36,618 nt of DNA, from contig DJRG01000087.1 of the NCBI GenBank assembly GCA_002438845.1, positions 1-36,618 of the forward strand. Reading direction: 5' to 3'. Below the pieces are notes generated by a model. The model was not told the origin of the DNA, ran no database searches, and was given only the letters and a program-made list of their open reading frames with translations. This stretch comes from Bacteroidales bacterium UBA6366 (GTDB taxonomy: Bacteria > Bacteroidota > Bacteroidia > Bacteroidales > UBA932). The position numbers were made by a program, and so were the translations under genes. Below are positions 30,199 through 36,618 of the stretch, piece after piece. Numbering within the stretch: the first letter of the stretch is position 1; the number at the start of each line of letters is the position of its first letter.

Positions 30199-32982
30199 TT
30201 AGAACAACGTAGGCTCGTCAATGTCACCGATGTCAGGAATATCCCCGGAGCCGAGAAGATCTGCTGCGCTGGTCTGCCCACCGTCATTTGCGGAACCTGT
30301 AGCCTCTGTGGAATTTGTCTCGCCTTGTGTCTCGTCAGATTCCACATCATCTATGATGTCCAACGGCTCGTCCTCTATGTCGTCCTCCGGCTTGTGCAGA
30401 GGCTCGATGAACTTCACCTCCTTGAGGTCGTACTGGTGACACTTCTTTCCCTTGGCCGAGTAACCTTTCTTGGCTATGTATTCCTCCGCGTCGATGTTCT
30501 CCGGATCACGATGCTCGTACTTGCCTCCGAAGATCACCTGGAACTGAGGATGTCTGTCCTCGGAAATGTCCACAAGGTAGGATTTGGCTCCCGGCGCGAT
30601 GAACGACAGCGGAGTGTTGTCGCTCAGAACGAAACTGAACCTCTTGACGTAGAACGCCTTTGCCGCACCGTCGTAGTATAGGGCGGTGTAGGTCTTGTTC
30701 GGATCGAACTTCTCAATCCTGATCACCTTGCCTTGATAGCGGTTGGACACATCGAACGAAGTCGTGTAGAATGTCCCGTCCTTGAATATTGCCAGAACCT
30801 TGTCCTCCGGGCCGAACTCGCCGAGGTACTGGCCGCGCTGCTCGTCGTTGAGCTTCTGGATGTCTGCATCGTACCAGATGTCCTTGCCGCCGATTGTGGA
30901 GACGCCCTTGGATTTCAGCTGGATCCTCGCGATAGGGTTCTTGGACACCAGATTGCCTCGGGAGGCCTTGCCCTTGATCGCAAGGGTTGAGAAATCATAT
31001 TCAAATTGCGTCTTCTTCAGCTTCGGACGCGGACGCAGGTATATTCGTACAGATTCGGCCTCGCCGTTGTGGTTGACCGTGAACCAGAGGATCTTGGAGC
31101 CTTCCTCGCCGGTTGTGATGTCATAGTCCTTGTCCCTCGTGACGCTGGTGATCGCGAACCTCTTGGCGTAGGAGACGCTGCTCTTGCCCTCGCGGTAGAT
31201 GACGTTGTAGATGGTTCTGCTGTCGCCTCTGTTGAACACGCCGACGTAGAGCAGGTCCTTCCAGAAGAAGGCCTTGTCCGTGACCTTGGTGATGCGGTAC
31301 TTGCCGTCCTTGCCGATGACGATGATCTCGGAGAGATCGGAGCAGTCGCAGACAAACGTGCCGTTGTCGTCTCTTTTGAGTGACAGGCCGACGAAGCCCT
31401 CCTCGTAGTTGGCGTATAGCTTGGCGTTGTTGCTGACGACCTTGGTGACAGCGATGCTCTCGAAGGCCGTGATCTCGGTCTGGCGTACGAAAGGCTTGCC
31501 GTACTTGGTTTTAAGCATCTTGAACCAGTCGATTGTGTACTGGGTGATGTGCTCGATGTTGTCCTTGACGGTCTGCATCTCAGACTCGATGGCGGCGATC
31601 TTTTCGTCAATGGCCTTCGTGTCGAACTTCGAGATCTTACGCACGGGCTTCTCGACGAGTTTCTCGATGTCCTCCATCAGAATATCTCGGCGGAGGATGT
31701 CCTGGAAGGTCTTCATCTCGGAGAACACGTCCTGAAGCTGCTGCTCCCAACTGTTCTGGTTCTGCTCCAGGATCTTGTAGACCTTGTTCTCGAAGAATAT
31801 CCTTTCGAGGGAGGTGTAGTGCCATTGGTCCTCCAGCTCAGCGAGCCTGATTTCAAGCTGCCACTTGAGAAGGTCCCTCGTGTGGTTCGTGTCGTAGATA
31901 AGGATGTCCTTGACGGAGAGGAACTGAGGCTTGTTGTCCACGATTACGCAGGCGTTCGGGGCGATGTTGCATTCGCAGTCCGTGAACGCGTAGAGAGCGT
32001 CGATCGTCTTGTCCGGGGACACGTCGTTCGGAAGGTGGATCAGAATCTCGACCTTCTCGGTTGTCATGTCCTCGATCTTCTTGATCTTGATCTTGCCTTT
32101 GTCCTTGGCCTTGAGGATTGAGTCTATGAGGACGTGTGAGGTCTTACCGTATGGAATCTCGGTGATGGCCACCGTGTTCTTGTCGATCTTCTCGATCTTC
32201 GCGCGCACTTTCACGCTTCCGCCCCTCGCTCCGTCCTTGTAGTTGCTGCAATCAGCGGAACCACCGGTCGGGAAGTCCGGGTAGATCGTGAAGTCCTCAC
32301 CCTGAAGAATGTTAATAGAGGCGTCGATGAGTTCGTTGAAGTTGTGCGGGAGGATCTTGGAGGCCATTCCGACTGCGATTCCCTCTGTACCCTGAGCGAG
32401 CAAGAGCGGGAAACGGACCGGAAGCTCAGTCGGTTCCTGGTTGCGTCCATCGTAGGATGTCATCCAGTTTGTGATCTTTGGATCGAATACGACTTCCTTG
32501 GCGAATTTGCTCAGGCGGGCCTCGATGTAACGGGGAGCGGCGTTGCTGTCACCGGTGAGGATGTTTCCCCAGTTTCCCTGACAGTCGATCAAGAGGCCTT
32601 TCTGTCCGAGCTGCACGAGGGCACCCAAGATGGAAGCGTCACCGTGCGGATGGTACTGCATTGCCTGTCCGACGATGTTCGCCACCTTGGTGTAGCTTCC
32701 GTCGTCCATCCTGAACATCGCATGGAGCACGCGCCTCTGCACTGGCTTGAGTCCGTCAACGATGTGTGGCACAGCCCTTTGCAGAATGACATACGAGGAA
32801 TAGTCCAGAAACCAGTCCCTGAACATTCCAGAAAGTTTGTACTTCTTGCTGTCTGAACTAAGCAGCTTGTCGTATTTCCCTGAAGACTTGGCTGAAGTCT
32901 CGTCAATCGGAGCCTCGTTCAGTTCCTCGTCCTCGTTGCCTCCTTCCGGAGTCTCAATGTCATCCCATTCGTCTTTAGCCAT
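30199..32982 (-). CDS. parC: DNA topoisomerase IV subunit A (GyrA/ParC family)
   Basis: Type IIA topoisomerase breakage-reunion subunit that decatenates chromosomes together with ParE, 927 residues. The winged-helix segment contains HPHGDAS (111-117), the region equivalent to the quinolone-determining loop. The catalytic tyrosine is Y152 in AAPRY. The tower and coiled-coil parts follow, then a C-terminal beta-pinwheel-like region and a long acidic tail (rich in Asp, Glu, Ser and Thr) ending DIGDIDEPTLF. An acidic stretch also precedes the core (about 5-27). I prefer ParC over GyrA from overall layout. parE is not in the window. Confidence in the subunit choice is lower than in the family. Confidence 0.9.
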   Translation of the reverse strand: MAKDEWDDIETPEGGNEDEELNEAPIDETSAKSSGKYDKLLSSDSKKYKLSGMFRDWFLDYSSYVILQRAVPHIVDGLKPVQRRVLHAMFRMDDGSYTKVANIVGQAMQYHPHGDASILGALVQLGQKGLLIDCQGNWGNILTGDSNAAPRYIEARLSKFAKEVVFDPKITNWMTSYDGRNQEPTELPVRFPLLLAQGTEGIAVGMASKILPHNFNELIDASINILQGEDFTIYPDFPTGGSADCSNYKDGARGGSVKVRAKIEKIDKNTVAITEIPYGKTSHVLIDSILKAKDKGKIKIKKIEDMTTEKVEILIHLPNDVSPDKTIDALYAFTDCECNIAPNACVIVDNKPQFLSVKDILIYDTNHTRDLLKWQLEIRLAELEDQWHYTSLERIFFENKVYKILEQNQNSWEQQLQDVFSEMKTFQDILRRDILMEDIEKLVEKPVRKISKFDTKAIDEKIAAIESEMQTVKDNIEHITQYTIDWFKMLKTKYGKPFVRQTEITAFESIAVTKVVSNNAKLYANYEEGFVGLSLKRDDNGTFVCDCSDLSEIIVIGKDGKYRITKVTDKAFFWKDLLYVGVFNRGDSRTIYNVIYREGKSSVSYAKRFAITSVTRDKDYDITTGEEGSKILWFTVNHNGEAESVRIYLRPRPKLKKTQFEYDFSTLAIKGKASRGNLVSKNPIARIQLKSKGVSTIGGKDIWYDADIQKLNDEQRGQYLGEFGPEDKVLAIFKDGTFYTTSFDVSNRYQGKVIRIEKFDPNKTYTALYYDGAAKAFYVKRFSFVLSDNTPLSFIAPGAKSYLVDISEDRHPQFQVIFGGKYEHRDPENIDAEEYIAKKGYSAKGKKCHQYDLKEVKFIEPLHKPEDDIEDEPLDIIDDVESDETQGETNSTEATGSANDGGQTSAADLLGSGDIPDIGDIDEPTLF

Positions 32983-33058
32983 ACCTGAATATTCCTCGTT
33001 AATATTGATTATCCTTTATCGTCCTTCGCGGCCGTAGTCGTTTATTCTGCGGCTGGTG

Positions 33059-33961
33059 CTATTCCTCGTACCCGAACTTCCGGAGTTCCTTGCGGCTCTC
33101 CCTCCAGTCCGGATTGACCTTCACGAAAAGCTGAAGGAATACCTTCTTCTGGAAGAAGTCCTCCATCTCCAGTCTCGCCTCCGTGCCGACTTTCTTCAAC
33201 GCCGCACCACCTTTGCCGATTATGATTCCTTTCTGGGAATCACGCATTACATAGATGACGGCGCTGATCTCGTACCTTTCGCGACCTTCCTTGAAAGCCT
33301 CCACAGCCACCTCGCAACTGTAAGGCACCTCCTGGCTGTAGTTCTCCAGAATCTTCTCCCTGATGATCTCTGAAGCGAAGAACCGGAGGTTCCTGTCAGT
33401 GAACTGGTCCTTGTCGAACCAAGGCGGCGCGACAGGGAGCTTGCTCATCACGGCGTTCAGAACACTCTCAAGGTTGAACCTCTCCTTTGCCGAAACCGGA
33501 ATGATCACAGCCTCAGGAAGTTGCTCTTGCCAGTAGGCGATCAGGTCTGTGACCTTCTTCTGCTCACTGATGTCGATCTTGTTGATCACAACCACCACCG
33601 GGCAATCTAGTTTCTGGAGTTTTTGAATATATTCACTGTTCTTGTCGCTCTTTTCAACCACATCCGTCACGTAGAGGATGATGTCCGCGTCACCGATGGC
33701 GGCGTCCACGAACTTCATCATGTCCTCCTGCAGGCGGTAGTTCGGCTTGAGCATGCCGGGTGTGTCTGAATATACGATCTGGCAGTCGTCGGTGTTGACG
33801 ATTCCCATGATCCTGTGCCTTGTGGTCTGCGCCTTCGCCGTGACGATGGACAGTTTTTCGCCGACCAGGGCATTCATAAGCGTGGATTTGCCAACATTCG
33901 GATTACCGATGATGTTGACAAATCCAGCTCTGTGTTCTGTGTGTTTCTCTGGACTAGACAT
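33059..33961 (-). CDS. era: GTPase Era
   Basis: Ras-like GTPase acting in 30S subunit maturation through binding the 16S rRNA 3' end, 300 residues. G1 is GNPNVGKST (19-27), the switch region has AQTTRHRI, G3 is DTPG (66-69) and G4 is NKID (127-130). The C-terminal KH domain has GIIIGKGGAALKKVG. ATG 33961 overlaps the 3' end of the upstream pseudouridine synthase by 8 nt, so the two rRNA-directed proteins are translationally coupled. The open frame extending to 34063 is the shadow of that gene. Confidence 0.96.
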   Translation of the reverse strand: MSSPEKHTEHRAGFVNIIGNPNVGKSTLMNALVGEKLSIVTAKAQTTRHRIMGIVNTDDCQIVYSDTPGMLKPNYRLQEDMMKFVDAAIGDADIILYVTDVVEKSDKNSEYIQKLQKLDCPVVVVINKIDISEQKKVTDLIAYWQEQLPEAVIIPVSAKERFNLESVLNAVMSKLPVAPPWFDKDQFTDRNLRFFASEIIREKILENYSQEVPYSCEVAVEAFKEGRERYEISAVIYVMRDSQKGIIIGKGGAALKKVGTEARLEMEDFFQKKVFLQLFVKVNPDWRESRKELRKFGYEE

Positions 33962-35555
33962 AGGCCCCCATCTTGAGGACATTGACCTCGCCCTCGCTGA
34001 GGTATCTCCACTCGCCCTTCTTGAGGCCCTTCTTGGTGAGGCCGGCGAAGTAAACCCTGTCAAGAGCCTTCACATCGTAGCCGAGGGATTCGAAGATCCT
34101 TCTGACGATCCTGTTCTTGCCCGAATGGATCTCGATGCCGAGCCTTCTGTGGTCGTCCGCGTCGATATATTCAAGCTCATCGGCCTTGATATTGCCGTCG
34201 TTGAGATTAAGGCCCTCCGTGAGGATCTTTTCCTTGTCGGCTTCCTCAAGCGGTTTGTCGAGGATTACCTGGTAGATCTTCTTTTTGTTGTAGGACGGAT
34301 GTGTGAGCTGCTCTGCTATCTCGCCGTCGTTCGTGAACATCAGCACACCGGTTGTGTTCTTGTCAAGCCTTCCGACAGGGAAAACGCGGAGTTTGCAGCC
34401 CTTGAGGAGATCCATGACGGTCTTCTCGGCGTGAGGGTCGCTTGCGCTGGTGACGAAGCCCTTCGGCTTGTTCATCACGATGTACACCTTTTCCTCGCCC
34501 TTAAGCCTCTCTCCATTGAAGCGGATGTCATCGTTGAGGACGTTGACCTTTGTTCCAAGCTCGGTCACAACCTCGCCGTTGACGGTCACAACGCCTGCCT
34601 GGATGAAGTTGTCAGCCTCACGGCGTGAGCATACTCCGGAGTTGGCGATGTACTTGTTGAGACGTATCTCTTCCTTGATAGGTGTAGGAACGTTGTCGTT
34701 GTCGGAAAGAGCCGCGTCAACCTGTGGCCTCCTTGAAAGCATCTGGTTGATTCCCGCCTCGTCAGTCTCTGTGAAATGCGGCTCGTCCTTGCGGCCGAAT
34801 TTCTTAGGTCCCGGACGACCCGCGCCTCTTCCTGCAGAGAAACCTCCCTGCTTAGGACCGAATCCGTGTCCCGCCGGCTTCCTTGAATATGAAGGCCTTC
34901 TCTCTCCACCTTCATTACCTGTGCCGTAGCTTCTGCGCTGTCCGTATGATGGGCGTCCCTCACCGAACGAAGGACGGCTCTGTCCGTAAGATGATCTTCT
35001 TTCCTCTCCTCCTTCGGAGTTATTGCCATAGCTTCTGCGCTGACCGTATGATGGGCGACCCTCACCGAATGACGGGCGGCCGTAAGACGGTCTTCTCTCG
35101 CCTCCATCGTAGCTGTTGTTGCTTCCGTAGCTTCTGCGCTGTCCGTAAGACGGTCTGTCCCCGTATGAAGGACGGCCCTGTCCGTAGGATGAAGTTCTTC
35201 TCTCTCCGCTTTCGGCGTTGTCGCCGTAACTTCTGCGCTGGCCATAACCGCCACGGTTGTCGTTGCGGTCTCCATAGCTTCTGCGGTCTGATGAATATCC
35301 TCCTCTGCCGCCGTTGCCTCCACGGCTCTGATAACCGCCACGCTGGCCATAGCCGCCGCGATTGTCGCTGGAGTAGCTCCTGTGGCTGTTGTCGTAAGAC
35401 TTGTACTCTCCGTCAGCGGAGGATGATGCGGCAGGCACTACCTTCTTTCGTGGTCTGAGTTTCCTGCCTTCTGATGAATAACCTGTCTTTGGTCCTTCCG
35501 CAGCGTAATCCCTACGCTCTTCGTGGTTCTCACCACCATTGAAATTTTCTTCCAT
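33954..35555 (-). CDS. RluB/RsuA-family rRNA pseudouridine synthase with long Arg/Gly/Ser/Tyr-rich N-terminus
   Basis: Predicted to isomerise uridine to pseudouridine in rRNA. The C-terminal core of about 240 residues has an S4 RNA-binding domain (296-345, IRLNKYIANSGVCSRREAD). A catalytic domain follows with GRLDKNTTG (395-403) and D398 as the catalytic aspartate. The N-terminal roughly 260 residues are low-complexity and basic. YGQRRSYG occurs at 104-111, 137-144, 170-177 and 204-211, a repeat of about 33 residues rich in RPSYG and GGERR. Such RGG/SY-rich tails bind RNA in other proteins. That role is inferred here. The stop overlaps era by 8 nt. Total length is 533 residues, about twice a plain RluB. 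Confidence 0.92.
   Translation of the reverse strand: MEENFNGGENHEERRDYAAEGPKTGYSSEGRKLRPRKKVVPAASSSADGEYKSYDNSHRSYSSDNRGGYGQRGGYQSRGGNGGRGGYSSDRRSYGDRNDNRGGYGQRRSYGDNAESGERRTSSYGQGRPSYGDRPSYGQRRSYGSNNSYDGGERRPSYGRPSFGEGRPSYGQRRSYGNNSEGGEERRSSYGQSRPSFGEGRPSYGQRRSYGTGNEGGERRPSYSRKPAGHGFGPKQGGFSAGRGAGRPGPKKFGRKDEPHFTETDEAGINQMLSRRPQVDAALSDNDNVPTPIKEEIRLNKYIANSGVCSRREADNFIQAGVVTVNGEVVTELGTKVNVLNDDIRFNGERLKGEEKVYIVMNKPKGFVTSASDPHAEKTVMDLLKGCKLRVFPVGRLDKNTTGVLMFTNDGEIAEQLTHPSYNKKKIYQVILDKPLEEADKEKILTEGLNLNDGNIKADELEYIDADDHRRLGIEIHSGKNRIVRRIFESLGYDVKALDRVYFAGLTKKGLKKGEWRYLSEGEVNVLKMGAYV
34880..35360 (-). repeat. Imperfect tandem coding repeats in the pseudouridine synthase N-terminus
   Basis: About four units of roughly 100 nt encode the recurring YGQRRSYG, GGERRPSYG and RPSFGEG blocks. 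DNA strings such as GTAGCTTCTGCGC recur on the plus strand near 34926, 35028, 35126 and 35226 (the last less exactly). Such repeats can expand or contract in frame between strains. Confidence 0.8.
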
Positions 35556-35606
35556 AATGTTTGTGGCTCACGCCATTAAAATAAATAAGTAATTGAATAT
35601 AAGTAA

Positions 35607-36380
35607 TTATTGAAGTTTAAACACGTATGTTATCGTTCCTTGCTGCAACGCCGGCGCGTCAGCGCTTTGGTTGAAGTGTGTCTGCAAGGCCGCCGCTCTC
35701 GCCGCAGCCCATAGTTTGGAGTTGTTCACGGTCGTCCCTTGTCCTCCCGGAACAGCTTTCGTCACGTTTCCATAGTTGTCAACCCAGATGTCCACCACGA
35801 CAGTGCCGTAGTCTTGCTCTGAATATGCCGGCCTTGGAATCGCTCCCAAGGTGTTTCTTCCTTTCAGCCGCGCGTTGGGCGTGCCCTCGGACTTACCGCT
35901 GGCCGTGTTCCCCTTAGGATGTCCGGCCTTGAACTCGTTTTTCGGATCAGTGGCGCTGTGAGGAGCGTTCGAGGAGTCTTTCTTACTCATTCCTGGAAAT
36001 AGAGCATTCTTGTTGATCTCCTCTTTCTGAACCGGTGTCTCGACATCCCCGAAATCATCTGGCTTGGCCTCCGCCGTCTTGTTCGCCTTTTCTGATTTGT
36101 GCGGCGACTCGCTCCTTTGGATCAGTTCCACAGGCTTTGTCTTGTCGATTTCCTCGGCCTGAGGCTGGCGGCCTCTGTTCTGCCGCTTGACCGGCTGCGG
36201 CTCATCCTCGCTGAAATCCACGAGGAAAGTCTGTTCCTGAGGCGGCGGGTAGATGTACTTCATCCCCGTGAACACGCAGAGCAGGCATGCAAGCACGTGA
36301 ACCGCGACCGTGAGAACGATCCCGGTCACCGTGGAGACCTTTGCCTCCTTCTGTCTGTCACGAAGGTACGGTTTCATCAT
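35607..36380 (-). CDS. TonB-like energy transducer protein
   Basis: Bitopic inner-membrane protein of 257 residues. A short cytoplasmic start (MMKPYLRDRQKEAK) is followed by a membrane helix at about 17-41. A long charged Pro/Lys/Glu-rich periplasmic linker comes next, and then a C-terminal domain of about 75 residues (PRPAYSEQDYGTVVVDIWVDNYGNV onward, ending TYVFKLQ) like the TonB/TolA C-terminal fold. It would pass proton-motive force from ExbB/ExbD to outer-membrane receptors. The ATG overlaps the stop of the upstream exbD by four bases, supporting the assignment. TolA-like function cannot be excluded. Confidence 0.82.
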   Translation of the reverse strand: MMKPYLRDRQKEAKVSTVTGIVLTVAVHVLACLLCVFTGMKYIYPPPQEQTFLVDFSEDEPQPVKRQNRGRQPQAEEIDKTKPVELIQRSESPHKSEKANKTAEAKPDDFGDVETPVQKEEINKNALFPGMSKKDSSNAPHSATDPKNEFKAGHPKGNTASGKSEGTPNARLKGRNTLGAIPRPAYSEQDYGTVVVDIWVDNYGNVTKAVPGGQGTTVNNSKLWAAARAAALQTHFNQSADAPALQQGTITYVFKLQ

Positions 36381-36618
36381 TCAGGCTGCGTCGCTAAGAT
36401 TACCTTGTAATGATTGCGTTTCGCGATGTTCATCAGCGACACGACCTCTTTGATCGGCACGCTCTCGTCCGAATAGATCGAGAATGTCGGATCCTCCTCT
36501 GTCTGAAGTAAGTCCACGAGATCGTCCTCCAACTCGGAGTACTGCACCGGGGTCTCACTTCCGTTGAGGTGGTAGGTGTAGGTGTCATCGCCCCAGTCCT
36601 TGATCGAGACAGTGACGG
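36377..36618 (-). CDS. ExbD/TolR-family biopolymer transporter, C-terminal part (truncated by the window edge)
   Basis: Only the last 80 codons are in the window. They read through to TGA at 36377-36379. The end SVPIKEVVSLMNIAKRN followed by HYKVILAT is the typical ExbD/TolR C-terminus: periplasmic fold, residue pairing before the VMNIAK-like helix, final beta-strand. ExbD works with ExbB as the proton-driven motor for TonB. The stop overlaps the start of the TonB-like gene in ATGA, so the two are coupled. The N-terminal membrane helix with the key Asp lies outside the window. Confidence 0.82.
   Translation of the reverse strand, partial: VTVSIKDWGDDTYTYHLNGSETPVQYSELEDDLVDLLQTEEDPTFSIYSDESVPIKEVVSLMNIAKRNHYKVILATQPE

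Noticed and set aside
34880..35360. CRISPR-like or mobile repeat array in the 35 kb region
   Set aside because: The repeats are in frame with a protein and encode an amino-acid repeat. The units are contiguous and degenerate, with no spacers.
34586..35458. Other-frame open frames over the repetitive part of the pseudouridine synthase
   Set aside because: These are products of the tandem DNA repeat. The frame leading into the S4 and catalytic domains is the real one.
1..36618. CRISPR array, prophage, integrative element, toxin-antitoxin or defence island
   Set aside because: No regularly spaced direct repeats with unique spacers, no integrase or transposase, no phage structural genes. The coding content is housekeeping and envelope genes. 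The CPBP protease alone is not evidence for an abortive-infection system.

Overview
The window looks like a chromosomal core region of a member of the Bacteroidota, most likely order Bacteroidales, with a GC content I estimate in the mid-50s. The evidence is the gene content: DUF3078, a BT_3928-type DoxX/MauE membrane protein, OmpP1/FadL-like and TonB-dependent outer-membrane proteins, archaeal-type ProS, and an ExbD/TonB pair. Several genes are also preceded by the Bacteroidota sigma factor element TAnnTTTG, and clear Shine-Dalgarno sites are scarce. I cannot resolve the family. I see no prophage, insertion sequence, CRISPR array or recognisable defence locus.

Layout. Positions 1-2453 hold a tightly packed minus-strand set: a sugar nucleotidyltransferase, a CPBP protease and a YgjP-like metallopeptidase. 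Divergent from it are divIC/ftsB and purB (2605-4305). An initiator tRNA (4470-4542, minus) follows, with its own promoter and terminator, and then a 66-bp perfect palindrome. Next is the minus-strand run TonB receptor, secreted HMA protein, hisS (8773 to 4779). sppA runs divergently (8907-10727) and ends convergently on tilS, which lies downstream of a DUF3078 protein and proS. A Trp/Tyr-rich lipoprotein and a FadL-like porin form a plus-strand pair (14826-17936). The lipid A set lpxD, lpxC, lpxA and a wbqC-like gene runs on the minus strand (21554 to 18027). rimP, nusA and infB form the classical transcription/translation operon (21711-26494) behind a leader hairpin. folP (minus) and tmk plus the BT_3928-like gene (plus) diverge at about 27.3 kb. 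The right end holds minus-strand aroK, parC, era, an rluB-type pseudouridine synthase with a long repetitive N-terminus, a TonB-like protein and the 3' end of an exbD.

How the genes fit together. This is housekeeping: tRNA charging and modification (hisS, proS, tilS), ribosome maturation (rimP, era, rluB), translation initiation (infB, fMet tRNA), nucleotide and folate synthesis (purB, tmk, folP), lipid A, and envelope energy transduction (exbD/tonB, TonB receptor).

The most interesting signals are at the DNA level. The hexamer GAATAT/ATATTC occurs about 110 times by hand count, roughly eight times a composition-based expectation, in all reading frames and in intergenic DNA. A 25-bp palindromic repeat occurs between genes and also, with a compensatory stem change, in frame inside tilS. 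There is a 66-bp perfect inverted repeat beyond hisS, and a terminator-like hairpin at the very start of the rimP-nusA-infB transcript.
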